From positions 1-64,000 of the forward strand of contig JAUYTN010000033.1 in the NCBI GenBank assembly GCA_030695205.1: a DNA stretch of 64,000 nt, read 5' to 3'. This stretch comes from Burkholderiaceae bacterium. GTDB taxonomy: Bacteria; Pseudomonadota; Gammaproteobacteria; Burkholderiales; Burkholderiaceae_C. Below the pieces are notes generated by a model, which was given only the letters and a program-made list of their open reading frames with translations, was not told where the DNA came from and searched no databases. This document shows, piece by piece, positions 35,592-46,345 of this stretch (its first letter is position 1; each line of letters opens with the position of its first letter). The translations under genes were made by a program, and so were the position numbers.

Positions 35592-36374
35592 TTACAACTG
35601 CCCCAGCCTGGCCAGCATCTGGTCAGAGGTGGAGATGGCTTTGGAATTCATTTCATAGGCGCGCTGGGTCTGGATCATGGTCACCAGCTCCTGCACCACA
35701 TTGACGTTGGAGGTTTCCACATAGCCCTGCAACACAGGCCCCAGCCCGGTGGAGCCGGGTGCGCCGGTGGTGGGGTTGCCGGACGCGGCGGTCTCGGTGT
35801 AGAGGTTTTGGCCCCGGGGCTCCAGGCCGACCGGGTTGATGAAGGTGGCCAGTTCCAGCTGACCCACCACCGTGGGCGCGGTGTTGTTGCCCTGCACCAC
35901 GCTGACCTGCCCGCTGTTGGAGATGGTCAGGCTGCGGGCATCGGCCGGGATGGTGATGCCGCCCGACACCAGGTAGCCCCCTGAGGTCACCAGCTGGCCC
36001 TGGGCATTGACCTGGAAGGCACCGTCGCGGGTGTAGCCGGTGGTGCCATCGGGCATCTGTATCTGGAAGAAGCCTGCGCCGTTGATGGCCAGGTCGAGGT
36101 TGTTGCTGCTTTGCTGCAGGTTGCCCTGGCTGAAGTTGCGGCTGGTGGCCACAGTGCGCACCCCCAGGCCCAGCTGCAAGCCGGTGGGCAACTGGGTCTG
36201 CTCCGAGCTGTTGGCCCCCACCTGGCGCAGGTTTTGGTAGATCAGGTCCTCGAACACCGCCTGCCCGCGCTTGAAACCGTTGGTGGACACGTTGGCCAGG
36301 TTGTGGGAAATCACGTCCAGCTGGGTTTGCTGGGCCTGCATGCCGGTCTTGGCGACCCAAAGCGAATTGATCAT
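35592..36374 (-). CDS. flgG: Flagellar distal rod protein FlgG
   Basis: Distal rod subunit, 260 residues, the normal length. [35 protein letters not shown] and the C-terminal [34 protein letters not shown] are the rod-protein signatures; [23 protein letters not shown] lies in the core. It lies 17 bp from flgF. Confidence 0.97.
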   Translation of the reverse strand: MINSLWVAKTGMQAQQTQLDVISHNLANVSTNGFKRGQAVFEDLIYQNLRQVGANSSEQTQLPTGLQLGLGVRTVATSRNFSQGNLQQSSNNLDLAINGAGFFQIQMPDGTTGYTRDGAFQVNAQGQLVTSGGYLVSGGITIPADARSLTISNSGQVSVVQGNNTAPTVVGQLELATFINPVGLEPRGQNLYTETAASGNPTTGAPGSTGLGPVLQGYVETSNVNVVQELVTMIQTQRAYEMNSKAISTSDQMLARLGQL

Positions 36375-36391
36375 GGTGTGGGCTCCTGGTA

Positions 36392-37129
36392 TCAGCTCAG
36401 CCCCAGCAACTGGCTGGCGGTCTGGTCGTTTTTCTCGGCGGTTTGGAGCAGGCGCATTTGCTGCTCGAACTGGCGGGCCACCTGGATCATGCCCACCATG
36501 GCCTCGATGGGGTTGACGTTGGAACCCTCCAGCGCACCGTCTTGCATGCGGGCATTGGGGTCGGCGGGCAAAGGCTCACCGGTGGGGCTGCGGAAAAAAC
36601 CGTCCTCGCCGCGTTTGATGGGGTCGTCCGGCGTGGGTGTCACCAGTTTGAGTCGCCCCACCACGGTGACGGGGTCGTTGCCCACGCGGGCAGAAATGGT
36701 GCCGTCTGCCCCCAGTTGCACCGTGGCACCTGGTGGCACTGCGATGGGCGCACCCCCTGCGTCCAGCATCGGCAGCCCTTGCGGGTTGACCAGCGAGCCG
36801 TCTTCGCGCACTTCCAGTGCACCGGCCCGTGTGTAACCCTCGGTGCCGTTGAGGGTTTGCACCGCGAAGTAGGCGTTGTCGCGGGCGGCCACGTCCAGGT
36901 TGCGGCCGGTCATGGTGATGGGACCCGCCTGTTCCCGGTGCCCGGCGGTGGCTTCGAGCGCAAACACACGGGTGGCTGCGCCCGAACCATTGAGGGGCAC
37001 CGCCCGGTAGGTGGACATCTCGGCCCGAAAGCCAGGGGTGGACACATTGGCCAGGTTGTTGGCCAGCGCCTGCTGGCGTGCGACGACCGCATTCGCGCCC
37101 GATGCGGCGGTGTAGATGATGCGGTCCAT
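36392..37129 (-). CDS. flgF: Flagellar proximal rod protein FlgF
   Basis: Proximal rod subunit, 245 residues. The N-terminus [36 protein letters not shown] is characteristic of FlgF. The C-terminus [32 protein letters not shown] forms the coiled D0 helix. Confidence 0.95.
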   Translation of the reverse strand: MDRIIYTAASGANAVVARQQALANNLANVSTPGFRAEMSTYRAVPLNGSGAATRVFALEATAGHREQAGPITMTGRNLDVAARDNAYFAVQTLNGTEGYTRAGALEVREDGSLVNPQGLPMLDAGGAPIAVPPGATVQLGADGTISARVGNDPVTVVGRLKLVTPTPDDPIKRGEDGFFRSPTGEPLPADPNARMQDGALEGSNVNPIEAMVGMIQVARQFEQQMRLLQTAEKNDQTASQLLGLS

Positions 37130-37170
37130 GGCGGGTCAATCTCCAGACGGGGTGAACAAACTGAGCGGCG

Positions 37171-38466
37171 TCAGCGCAAGTTGACCAGGGTGGAAAGCAC
37201 CTGATCCTGCGTTTTGATGGTTTGCGCGTTGGCCTGGTACGAGCGCTGGGCGACGATCATGTTGACCAGCTCGCCGGTGAGATCGACGTTGGACTCTTCC
37301 AGAGCCCCCGAGCGCAGCGAGCCCATGCGGGCCTCCTGGGGCGCACCGGGAATGGGCTCGCCGGAATCGAATGTGGCCTCCCAATAGCCGCCGTTGATGG
37401 GCTGCAAACCTTGCACATTGCGGAACATGGTCAGGCCCACCTGCCCGGCCGACTGCGACGTACCGTTGGAATAGCGGGCGGTGACGATGCCATTCTCGGC
37501 AATGTTGATGGAGGTCAACTCCCCTGCGGCATAGCCGTCTTGCTTGAGGTCGTATACCGAAAACTTGGAGGCAAACTGCGTCAGCGTGAACGGTTTGGCA
37601 GCCGAGCCGTCGCCGATATTGAGCGGGGGCACGGTAATGGCAGCCGTAGGTACACCGGGCGACACGGCGCCAGCGGCAATCGTGATGGCGCTCAGGCTGG
37701 CATTGGTGGTGGGCTGTCCGGCGCTGTCAAACGTCACGGTCCCCATGTCAAACAGCGTGGCTGCTCCGCCGTCCAGACTGCCGCGCACATACCATTCGCC
37801 GGGGTTGTCGGACTTGATGAAAAACACCTCCAGCGGAATGGGGTTGCCAGCCTCGTCGTACACATTCACAGCCGTGCCGTTGGCCCGATGGTCCGAGCCC
37901 AGCGGCACCACCGGTTGCCCACCCACCGACTGGGACTGTGTGCCAGAGTTGAGGTTGGCGGTGATGAACAGGCCCTGGCGGCTGGGATCGGGGTCGGTGC
38001 CGGTGGCCCTGGGCTGGATCAGGCTGCCGGTGGGCAGGCGCATGTCTTCGGTGACGACCGTGGTCCGCTTGCCGGTCGGATCGGTCGGGTAGCCCTGCAA
38101 GCGGGCGCTGCTGTTGGTGACGATGAAGCCCTCTTTGTCGAGCTTGAACTCGCCGTTGCGGGTGTAGGCCGCAGAGCCGTCGGTTTGCAGCACCTTGAAG
38201 AAGCCCGGGCCGTTGATGGCCAGGTCCAAGGTGTTGCTGGTGACCCGGATGTTGCCCTGGTTGAACATTTGTGCCACCCGCGACACCGTCACCCCAATGC
38301 CGCCGTTGCTGCCCCCCGAAGCACCGAGGGAGCTGGCGTACACCTCGGCAAACTCGGCGCGGCCGGCCTTCATGCCGACGGTGTTGGCGTTCGCAATGTT
38401 GTGGCCAATAACGTCCAGGTTGCTGGAGGACGCTTGCAAGCCCGAAAGGCCAGTACCGAAACCCAT
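37171..38466 (-). CDS. flgE: Flagellar hook protein FlgE
   Basis: Hook subunit; 431 residues from the ATG at 38466, which has AGGAG 7 nt upstream. The open frame continues upstream into the flgD-flgE gap but without similarity. GFGTGLSGLQASSSNLDVIGHNIANANTVGMKAGRAEFAEVY and the C-terminal SNVDLTGELVNMIVAQRSYQANAQTIKTQDQVLSTLVNLR are conserved; the variable D1/D2 domains lie between. Confidence 0.96.
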   Translation of the reverse strand: MGFGTGLSGLQASSSNLDVIGHNIANANTVGMKAGRAEFAEVYASSLGASGGSNGGIGVTVSRVAQMFNQGNIRVTSNTLDLAINGPGFFKVLQTDGSAAYTRNGEFKLDKEGFIVTNSSARLQGYPTDPTGKRTTVVTEDMRLPTGSLIQPRATGTDPDPSRQGLFITANLNSGTQSQSVGGQPVVPLGSDHRANGTAVNVYDEAGNPIPLEVFFIKSDNPGEWYVRGSLDGGAATLFDMGTVTFDSAGQPTTNASLSAITIAAGAVSPGVPTAAITVPPLNIGDGSAAKPFTLTQFASKFSVYDLKQDGYAAGELTSINIAENGIVTARYSNGTSQSAGQVGLTMFRNVQGLQPINGGYWEATFDSGEPIPGAPQEARMGSLRSGALEESNVDLTGELVNMIVAQRSYQANAQTIKTQDQVLSTLVNLR

Positions 38467-38536
38467 GGTGTTCTCCTGTGTGGGGAAATGAACTGTCTGT
38501 TGATCGAAAGAGGCGGTATGCGGCAGAGCCTGGGGC

Positions 38537-39193
38537 TCAGCGGTAACCCAGAACCTGGTCGTAGCCAAAGGACTGGCCGCTTTGGGCGGTCAGCTTCATC
38601 GCTCCACCGGCCATGCCTACCGAGGCAATGGGCATGAATGCGATCGGGCGGGACTCCGCCGCGCGGCCACCGCTGGAGGCCACCACCGAAAAGCTGCCCA
38701 CGGCCGCGGGGTCCACCCCGTCCAGTGGCACCTCGAAAAACCCCTGCCCCGCAGCCTGTGGCCCCAACTGGCTGGTGGCGAGCACCTGTCCGGCCTTGCC
38801 CAGCACGTCCACCCGCACGCTGTCGGCCGCACCGGCCAAGTCGAAGCCGCCATAGGCATGCCCTTCCTGGACCAGGGGTGTGTTGGACTCCACCAGAGCG
38901 GTGCGACCAATGAGCGACACCCCTTGCAACGACTGCATGCCAGCGAAGTGGGCCGCCATGCTGGTCATGGTCTGGTTGAGCTGCTGGATGCCACTCACGG
39001 TATTGATCTGTGCCAGCTGCGAGGTCAGCTGGGCGTTGTCCATGGGGTTGAGCGGATCCTGGTTGTTCATTTGGGCCGTCAACATCGTCAGGAACTTGTC
39101 CTGCGCCGCCTTGGGGTCGGTGCTGTCTTTATTGGATGCACCGCTGGTGTTGTAGGTATCGATCTGGGTCGAACTGAGGGGAGTGGTGAACAT
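38537..39193 (-). CDS. flgD: Flagellar hook capping protein FlgD
   Basis: The scaffold that caps the growing hook. 218 residues from the ATG at 39193. DKFLTMLTAQMNNQDPLNPMDNAQLTSQLAQINTVSGIQQLN is the defining N-terminal motif; a Fn3/tudor-like C-terminal half follows. A TTG at 39214 would extend it by seven residues. Confidence 0.94.
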   Translation of the reverse strand: MFTTPLSSTQIDTYNTSGASNKDSTDPKAAQDKFLTMLTAQMNNQDPLNPMDNAQLTSQLAQINTVSGIQQLNQTMTSMAAHFAGMQSLQGVSLIGRTALVESNTPLVQEGHAYGGFDLAGAADSVRVDVLGKAGQVLATSQLGPQAAGQGFFEVPLDGVDPAAVGSFSVVASSGGRAAESRPIAFMPIASVGMAGGAMKLTAQSGQSFGYDQVLGYR

Positions 39194-39220
39194 GGCGCTG
39201 TCTTTCGGTCTCAAGCGGGC

Positions 39221-39625
39221 TTACTGGCCCATTTGCAGGGTTTTGAGCATGAGCGTCTTGGCGGTGTTCATGACTTCGATGTTGTTCTGGTACGAGCGGG
39301 AGGCAGAAATCATGTTCACCATCTCTTCAACCGGATTGACGTTGGAATGGGTCACATAGCCATCGGCATCGGCACTGGGATGAAAAGGCTCCAGGGTCCG
39401 GCGCGCAGGTGCGTTGCTCTCTGAGATGGTCTTCACGCGCACCCCGGCCGTGCCAGGGTCGTTGCCGGGCATGCTTTGGAACATCACCTGGCGGGCCTTG
39501 TAGGGCTGACCGTCCGGCCCGGCCACCGCATCGACGTTGGCCAGGTTGCTGGCCACCACATTGAGCCGCTGGGCCTGGGCGCTGACAGCACTGCCAGACA
39601 CACCAAAAATATTGAACATGGACAT
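39221..39625 (-). CDS. flgC: Flagellar proximal rod protein FlgC
   Basis: 134 residues, full length. FNIFGVSGSAVSAQAQRLNVVASNLANVD, the YVTHSNVNPVEEMVNMISASRSYQNNIEV motif and the C-terminal KTLMLKTLQMGQ are typical. 32 bp separate it from flgB. Confidence 0.96.
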   Translation of the reverse strand: MSMFNIFGVSGSAVSAQAQRLNVVASNLANVDAVAGPDGQPYKARQVMFQSMPGNDPGTAGVRVKTISESNAPARRTLEPFHPSADADGYVTHSNVNPVEEMVNMISASRSYQNNIEVMNTAKTLMLKTLQMGQ

Positions 39626-39657
39626 ACAAGGTCTCCTGAGGGGTGTACAGCAGACAG

Positions 39658-40062
39658 TTATTGCCCGGTGATGGCACTGAGCATGGTTTTCACATGCCCG
39701 TTGATGAAGCGCAGCGTCGATTCGTAGCGAATGGCGTTGTCGGTGAAGTTGGCCCGCTGCTGGTCCAGGTCCACGCTGTTGCCGTCGAAGCTGGGCTGGG
39801 TTTGCACGGTGTAGGCCAGCGGGTTGCCAATAAGGCCGTCTCGGCTGGTGATGACGCGGTGGCCCGCATGGGTGTTCGCCATGCCAGGGGCGGCGCTGCC
39901 AGTCATGGCGTTTTGCAAGGCCGCATTGAAGTCAATGTCCCGGGCGATGTAGCCGGGTGTATCGACGTTGGCAATGTTGCTGGCCAGAATTTGCTGGCGC
40001 TGCGCACGCAGCTGCAGCGCGCTGGACAAAGTCTCCAAACGTCCTGTCAGTTGCTCCAGCAT
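39658..40062 (-). CDS. flgB: Flagellar proximal rod protein FlgB
   Basis: 134 residues. LTGRLETLSSALQLRAQRQQILASNIANVDTPGYIARDIDF opens the protein and FTDNAIRYESTLRFINGHVKTMLSAITGQ closes it, as expected for FlgB. It is the first gene of the long minus-strand flagellar run and divergent from flgA; the 211-bp gap holds both promoters. Confidence 0.96.
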   Translation of the reverse strand: MLEQLTGRLETLSSALQLRAQRQQILASNIANVDTPGYIARDIDFNAALQNAMTGSAAPGMANTHAGHRVITSRDGLIGNPLAYTVQTQPSFDGNSVDLDQQRANFTDNAIRYESTLRFINGHVKTMLSAITGQ

Positions 40063-40273
40063 GGTGTTCTCCGGTTCGTCCGCATCGGTTCAGGTGGGTC
40101 AGGTATCGGCATCGGGCTGCTGCGGTCACAACCATCGACGGACCTATTGTGAAAACCTTGAGAACTTTCAATCTCCCGATAAGGGCAGCAACCGCCCCGC
40201 TTTTCTCACCCCGCAGTCCCCATCGGATGGCTACAGTTCCAAGTGTCTTTCACGCTATCCAGAGGGCTTCGCC

Positions 40274-41059
40274 ATGTTCACCAACCACCGCCCCGCCAGA
40301 ATCTGCAGTTGTCGGTCGGCCCATGCGCTTCGCACACGCATGACGCGGGCATTGGCATCGGTGGCTGTGGGTATGGTTCTGAGCCTGGGTGGAGGCATGG
40401 CCATGGCACAAGGTGCGAACCACTCGGTGGACCAGATCGCGCGCGACTGGCTGGACCAGGCGTTGGCCAACCAGTCGCCCGCCAGTCCCACGGGGCCGCT
40501 GCGCCCCGAGGTGGTCATAGGACAGCTGGACCCACGGCTGCAGCTGGCACCCTGTGCGCGGGTGGAGGCCTATTTGCCCCGCAATACCCAGCTGTGGGGC
40601 CGCACGCGGGTGGGGCTCAAGTGCCTGGAAGGCCCTGTGGCCTGGAATGTGTTCCTGCCCATCACCGTCAAGGCCTGGGGGCCGGCCTGGGTCATCCGGC
40701 AAACCGTCCCCACCCATGCGGTGCTGACCGCCGCCGATGCAGAACTTGTGCCCGAGGTGGACTGGGCCGATGCGCGCTCACCCATCGTGGCCTTACAAGA
40801 AGACTGGGTGGGCATGCAAGCCGCTTTCACCCTGCTGCCCGGCCAGGCGGTCCGACAAAACGCCGTGCGGGCGCCCCAGGTGTTTGCGGTGGGCACCCAG
40901 GTCCGGGTGACCGCCAGCGGCGCCGGGTTTGAGATGTCCGCCACCGCCCAGGCCCTGAGCGCGGGCTACGTGGGTCAACAGGCCCGGGTGAAGCTGAGCA
41001 ACGGCAAAATGATTTCCGGCCAGGTCGGCTCGGACGGGTCCGTCCAAGTCAATCTGTGA
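40274..41059 (+). CDS. flgA: Flagellar basal-body P-ring formation chaperone FlgA
   Basis: A periplasmic chaperone needed for P-ring assembly. 261 residues from the ATG at 40274; an ATG at 40340 (MTRALASVAVGMVLSLGGGMAMA) would give a more standard signal peptide. SAF-like domains: RLQLAPC..VEAYLPR, GRTRVGLKC, ITVKAWGPAWV, and the C-terminal QQARVKLSNGKMISGQVGSDGSVQV. Divergent from flgB. Confidence 0.92.
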   Translation: MFTNHRPARICSCRSAHALRTRMTRALASVAVGMVLSLGGGMAMAQGANHSVDQIARDWLDQALANQSPASPTGPLRPEVVIGQLDPRLQLAPCARVEAYLPRNTQLWGRTRVGLKCLEGPVAWNVFLPITVKAWGPAWVIRQTVPTHAVLTAADAELVPEVDWADARSPIVALQEDWVGMQAAFTLLPGQAVRQNAVRAPQVFAVGTQVRVTASGAGFEMSATAQALSAGYVGQQARVKLSNGKMISGQVGSDGSVQVNL

Positions 41060-41099
41060 CACCTCCGCGCAAACCCTGGCCATCACCTCAAAAAAAGGG

Positions 41100-41126
41100 T
41101 TAAGTCCGCGCCGCTGGGGCCGATAG
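41100..41126 (+). promoter_or_regulatory. Sigma-28 (FliA) promoter of flgM
   Basis: TTAAGTCC (41100-41107), an 11-bp spacer and GCCGATAG (41119-41126) match the enterobacterial FliA consensus TAAAGTTT-N11-GCCGATAA in spacing and most bases. It lies about 39 bp before the flgM ATG. Confidence 0.75.
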
Positions 41127-41164
41127 TCTTTCCATACCGTTCCTTTGGGGACTTGGAGAGCGCC

Positions 41165-41497
41165 ATGAAACTAGACCTGATGTCCGAAATTCAAACCGGT
41201 TCGCCCGCCGCTGGAGCCAGCAAACCGATTGAACGCCCTGCCACCGGTGCAGCGGGCCAAGGCCGTCTCACCGCTGGAGCTGGCACAGGGACACCACCCC
41301 CCAGCAGTACGACGGTGACGCTGTCGCCGCAATCGCAGGCACTGGCCACCCAGGGCAGCAACGCGGATGTGGACACCGCCAAAGTCGAGTCGATCAAAAC
41401 CTCGATTGCCAACGGAAGCTTCACCATCAACGCAGAAGCCATTGCCGACAAGCTGCTGTCCAACGCCAGCGAAATGCTCTCTGCCGCACGGCGCTGA
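41165..41497 (+). CDS. flgM: Anti-sigma-28 factor FlgM
   Basis: Binds FliA until the hook is complete and is then exported. 110 residues from the ATG at 41165, which follows GGAGAG. The N-terminal half is disordered (Ala/Gly/Thr/Pro-rich); the C-terminal VDTAKVESIKTSIANGSFTINAEAIADKLLSNASEML is the sigma-binding region. Transcribed from the FliA-type promoter just upstream, giving the known autoregulatory loop. Confidence 0.93.
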   Translation: MKLDLMSEIQTGSPAAGASKPIERPATGAAGQGRLTAGAGTGTPPPSSTTVTLSPQSQALATQGSNADVDTAKVESIKTSIANGSFTINAEAIADKLLSNASEMLSAARR

Positions 41498-41518
41498 CCA
41501 CCGCGCACTCTCCCCGCC

Positions 41519-41548
41519 ACGGCGGCTCATGACCTGAGCCGCCGTTTG
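41519..41548 (+). terminator. Hairpin between flgM and flgN
   Basis: A perfect 11-bp inverted repeat, ACGGCGGCTCA with TGAGCCGCCGT, has a 5-nt loop and is followed by TTGTCGTT. Either a terminator for flgM or a partial attenuator before flgN. Confidence 0.55.
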
Positions 41549-41604
41549 TCGTTGGGCCACCCACCAACATCACTTCGCCGTCGTCCAGTGTGTAAGCTCA
41601 CGCC

Positions 41605-41958
41605 ATGACCAGCCCCATTCTCTCCGCCATCAACCGGCACATCGACGCAGCCGATGCCGCCTTGCTGGCCCAGGATGCACCCGCCGCCACACAGGCCTGC
41701 CAGCAGCTGCAAACCCTGCTGCAAGAGAGCGTCCGGGGCGCCACCCGGGAAGATTGGTCGCAGGGACCTGCGCTGGTGGAGGCCCGCCTGACCGAACAGC
41801 GCCTGCAGCGTCTGCGCCAAACCCTGCTGCAACAGAGCGCTGCCACCACCCGCGCACTGGCCGTGCTGTTGCCTGAGCCAGTGGGTGTCGGCTATGGTGC
41901 CCCCTCGGCCTTTGGCACCGGCTACAAGGCGCCACACACCAAGCGCTACCAGGCCTGA
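41605..41958 (+). CDS. flgN: FlgN-family flagellar export chaperone
   Basis: A 117-residue, mostly helical protein (ILSAINRHIDAADAALLAQDAPAATQACQQLQTLLQES...) positioned after flgM, where FlgN, the chaperone for FlgK and FlgL, is usually encoded. Sequence similarity in this family is weak, so the call rests on size, helix pattern and position. Confidence 0.7.
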   Translation: MTSPILSAINRHIDAADAALLAQDAPAATQACQQLQTLLQESVRGATREDWSQGPALVEARLTEQRLQRLRQTLLQQSAATTRALAVLLPEPVGVGYGAPSAFGTGYKAPHTKRYQA

Positions 41959-42007
41959 AGCGCCACAGGCGCCAGCGAAAGGCGCGCCAGCTGGCGCGGT
42001 GCGTGCC

Positions 42008-42787
42008 TCAGCCCAGCGGCATGTAGTCCGTCTGGTAGCTGCGACTGCCCACCTTCACCGGCTGCTGGGGTGAGCGCCCTTGGCGAATGGCCTCCTCAAA
42101 CGCCACCAGTTCCTCGGGGGTCACACCCTCAAAATCGCCTGACCGGGCTTCCAGCAAGGTGTCCGGGAACCCATCGTCGCTGTCGGCGGAGGCCTTTGGG
42201 TGTTTGGCGGCCGCGTGCGATGCAGACACCGTTGGTGGTGGCAAAAACCCGGTGTTGGCAGACATGGGGCTCGCACCTGCAGCCGTGAACGGCTGCTGCG
42301 GGGGCTGTGGCGGTAGAGCCGAGGGCTGACTGTGCGCACTGTGCGGCGGGTCCTGCGGCAATGTTGCCCACTCCGACGCAGCCGCGGGCTCAGCCGCCGG
42401 CGAGCGGATCACCGCGGTCACGGCCTGGTTCAGGCGCCAATAGACGCCATCCACACCCACCCGGTACCGCTGGGCAGCAGTTTGGACAATTTCAGACTCC
42501 ATGGACTGCCACTCACCCAAAGAGCCCATGGGCCTAAGGTCTGGCAGGGGCTTGAGTTCCAGCATGACGGCGAAGCGGTGGCCCCGCGCATCCACATGGG
42601 TGACCCCCATCCGGTAACCCGCCGATGGAATGCCATGTGCTGCCAGCACACTGCGCACAGCCTCACTTGCCATCTTGCGGCGAAACGCCATGCGCTCTTC
42701 CAGCGTCATTGGCATTTGCCCATGGGGCTGTGGCGGCTCAACCGCCGCAGCGGGTGCGGATCCCAACCATTTTTTCAGCCACAACAT
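42008..42787 (-). CDS. Conserved hypothetical protein
   Basis: Not recognised. 259 residues: a short basic start (MLWLKKWLG), a folded N-terminal part (about 28-125: TLEERMAFRRKMASEAVRSVLAAHGI..., AVMLELKPLPDLRPMG...), a Pro/Ala/Ser-rich linker (about 130-200) and an acidic tail with DDGFPDTLLEARSGDFEGVTPEELVAFEEAIR. No signal peptide or membrane helix. Convergent with flgN and divergent from the MarC-like gene, so no operon context. Resembles uncharacterised Comamonadaceae proteins. Confidence 0.6.
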   Translation of the reverse strand: MLWLKKWLGSAPAAAVEPPQPHGQMPMTLEERMAFRRKMASEAVRSVLAAHGIPSAGYRMGVTHVDARGHRFAVMLELKPLPDLRPMGSLGEWQSMESEIVQTAAQRYRVGVDGVYWRLNQAVTAVIRSPAAEPAAASEWATLPQDPPHSAHSQPSALPPQPPQQPFTAAGASPMSANTGFLPPPTVSASHAAAKHPKASADSDDGFPDTLLEARSGDFEGVTPEELVAFEEAIRQGRSPQQPVKVGSRSYQTDYMPLG

Positions 42788-43015
42788 GGCACAACCCTCC
42801 AGTCAACGTTTCTGTTCCAGCTTCCAAAGCCCCAACCCAGATGCAAGGGCAGTGCCAGTTTGACAACACTCCCTGCACGGGGCTCAGAGCCCTGATCCCT
42901 GGCGCTGCATGCCACGAGCGCACGCAAGGCAAGTGTAAGATGCCGCGCCACCAGCCCACGCGGCCGCATCCGGCCTGCGCCCACCCCGACCGATCCAACA
43001 ACCTACAGGCCCGCC

Positions 43016-43690
43016 GTGGAGTTTGTCACCCATTTTTTACAGGCCATGGTCATCGTGCCGCTGACGCTGTTGCCCATCATCAACCCGATCAGTGGCGCGC
43101 CGGTGTTTTTGGCCACTGCGGGCCGCGATGACCAGACCGTGCGGCAATTGGCGCGCCAGGTGGCGGTGAACTGCTGGTATGTGCTGGTGGTGTCGATGCT
43201 GATTGGCACCTACGTGCTGGAGCTGTTTGGCATCTCCTTGCCGATTGTGCGCATCGGCGGTGGCCTGCTGGTGGCATCAACAGGCTGGCGCATGCTCAAC
43301 AGCCAGGACCGCGACGAGGTCAGACAGGCTGTGGCCGACAGCCACCCGGTGGCTTTGTCTCGGACCGAGGTGGTTCGGCTGAGCTTTTTCCCCATCACCT
43401 TTCCGCTGACCACGGGGCCAGGCACCATCGCAGCCGCCATCGCGCTCGGGGCCAAACTGCCCAGCCAGCCAGCCCTGTATGTGGTGGCGGCGTTTGTGGC
43501 GGTGCTGGGCACGGCCATCACCGCACTGGTCATTTACCTGGTGTACCGGCACTCCGGCAAGCTCATGCAGCGGCTGGGCGACATCGGTGCGCTCGTCATG
43601 CTGCGGCTGGCGGCCTTCATGCTGCTGTGCATTGGCATCGAAATCATCTGGGCCGGCTGGCTGGAACTGAACCAACTGCCTCGCCCATGA
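43016..43690 (+). CDS. MarC-family integral membrane protein
   Basis: 224 residues, GTG start at 43016, six hydrophobic segments, and the MarC family motifs LLPIINPISGAPVFLATAG near the N-terminus and SFFPITFPLTTGPGTIAAAIALGA in the middle. The family's function is unclear; a role in multiple antibiotic resistance was proposed for E. coli MarC and later withdrawn. The stop overlaps a possible creA start (ATGA at 43687). Confidence 0.9.
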   Translation: MEFVTHFLQAMVIVPLTLLPIINPISGAPVFLATAGRDDQTVRQLARQVAVNCWYVLVVSMLIGTYVLELFGISLPIVRIGGGLLVASTGWRMLNSQDRDEVRQAVADSHPVALSRTEVVRLSFFPITFPLTTGPGTIAAAIALGAKLPSQPALYVVAAFVAVLGTAITALVIYLVYRHSGKLMQRLGDIGALVMLRLAAFMLLCIGIEIIWAGWLELNQLPRP

Positions 43691-43743
43691 GGCCCACCCC
43701 ACCTGACCGCACCCCGCTGCGGCTCAACCCACGAGGCACCCGC

Positions 43744-44310
43744 ATGCAACTGCCGACCCACGCAACCACCTCCACCCGCTTCCCCGCCCTGTCCGCCGCA
43801 CTGCACCCCACCCGCGCAACGGCTGCCGCCAAGGCAGCGGCGGTCGCGCTTCTGTTCATGGGTGGGCTGGGGGCCAGTGTGCCAGCCCGCGCCGAGCGGG
43901 TGGGCGAGGTCAGCACGGTATTCAAATGGTTGGGAGCCAACCACAAGATCGTGGTGGATGCCTACGACGACCCCAAAGTCAAAGGCGTGACGTGCTACGT
44001 GTCACGCGCCAAAACGGGGGGCATCTCCGGCTCGTTGGGCCTGGCCGAGGACAAGGCCGATGCCTCCATCGCCTGCCGACAGGTCGGACCGATTGCATTC
44101 CAGGGCAAGCCCCTCAAGCGGCAAGAAGAGGTGTTCAGCGAACGCATCTCGCTGGTGTTCAAAAAGCTGACTGTGGTTCGCATGGTGGACCCATCCCGCC
44201 GGACCCTGGTGTACCTGACCTACTCCGACCGGATCATTGAGGGTTCGCCCCAAAACAGCGTCACCGCTGTGGCACTGGGCCCCGAGGTGGTGCTGCCGCC
44301 CATCGACTGA
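43744..44310 (+). CDS. creA: CreA family protein (periplasmic)
   Basis: 188 residues from the ATG at 43744 (GAGG upstream). An ATG at 43687 overlapping the marC stop would add 19 residues. The signal peptide is around AAAKAAAVALLFMGGLGASVPARA. The mature part is a typical CreA: VGEVSTVFKWLGANHKIVVDAYDDPKVKGVTCYVSRAKTGG, then SIACRQVGPI and LVYLTYSDRIIEGSPQNSVTAV. Biochemical function unknown. Confidence 0.9.
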   Translation: MQLPTHATTSTRFPALSAALHPTRATAAAKAAAVALLFMGGLGASVPARAERVGEVSTVFKWLGANHKIVVDAYDDPKVKGVTCYVSRAKTGGISGSLGLAEDKADASIACRQVGPIAFQGKPLKRQEEVFSERISLVFKKLTVVRMVDPSRRTLVYLTYSDRIIEGSPQNSVTAVALGPEVVLPPID

Positions 44311-44323
44311 GCGGTCTTCCATC

Positions 44324-44351
44324 AAAAAAACCACCCCTCAGGGTGGTTTTT
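44324..44351. terminator. Bidirectional terminator between creA and ccoG
   Basis: AACCACCC-CTCA-GGGTGGTT is flanked by an A-run on the left and a T-run on the right, so it can terminate creA (plus) and ccoG (minus). Confidence 0.85.
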
Positions 44352-44365
44352 CCGGGTGGACGCGG

Positions 44366-45799
<1,434 letters not shown>

Positions 45800-46345
45800 A
45801 GGGCTGTTCCGGGAGAGAGAAGGTGAGTGAATGTTCCAATTTTCGTGCCACGCCGGACCCTGGGCGACAAACCGCTTGGACCAGCCAGAAAAACCTATTG
45901 CAAATCATGGCGCTTTGGCACAGCCACCAGCCGTGGACACGACCTTAACCTCCGCCAAACCACCCTGCGCCACCGCCTTCGGCCTGCGGAAAAACCGCCA
46001 AAATGGCAGTCAAACCACCCGGCAACCTACGCAGCCGACACATTTGGCAGGATGTCCACCCCTGGGTGAACATGACCACCATCTGCAACAGCCACAAAGG
46101 ATACTCCCCCTTTGGCGGACTTTTTTACATGAAATTGACATTATTCGCTGGTCTTGATTGATATAAATGCTTTTTTTATTGCAGCAATTGTCCCCAAAAC
46201 CCCATCCGTCCGTGTGGGGTTTGGGCTACACACCCACGCCTGTCGGCTGCAGAAGCGCCTGCACCTGCCCGAACAGCCGGGTCGCACGCACAATGGGGTG
46301 GCACCGTTATTGCTCCGAACAACGGCAAACCGTCCAAAGGCTCAC
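45800..46345. other. Long intergenic region between ccoG and the transglutaminase gene
   Basis: 546 bp without a convincing gene, less GC-rich than its surroundings. It holds the divergent promoters. The only signals I see are the TTGACA ... FNR-like element listed separately and GAGAGAAGG before ccoG. Short plus-strand frames here have no ribosome site or family resemblance. Confidence 0.5.
46135..46167 (+). promoter_or_regulatory. Possible promoter with FNR-like box
   Basis: TTGACA (46135-46140), an 18-bp spacer and TGATAT/TATAAA. Overlapping the -10 is TTGAT-TGAT-ATAAA (46154-46167), one mismatch from the FNR consensus TTGAT-N4-ATCAA. An FNR-type site would suit the neighbouring ccoG, but it is about 355 bp from the ccoG start and oriented toward the plus-strand gene. 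Confidence 0.35.

Noticed and set aside
40175..40182. CCCGATAA between flgB and flgA as a sigma-28 -10 element
   Set aside because: No TAAA-type -35 at 11-15 bp spacing; the nearest GAAAACC is too far away.
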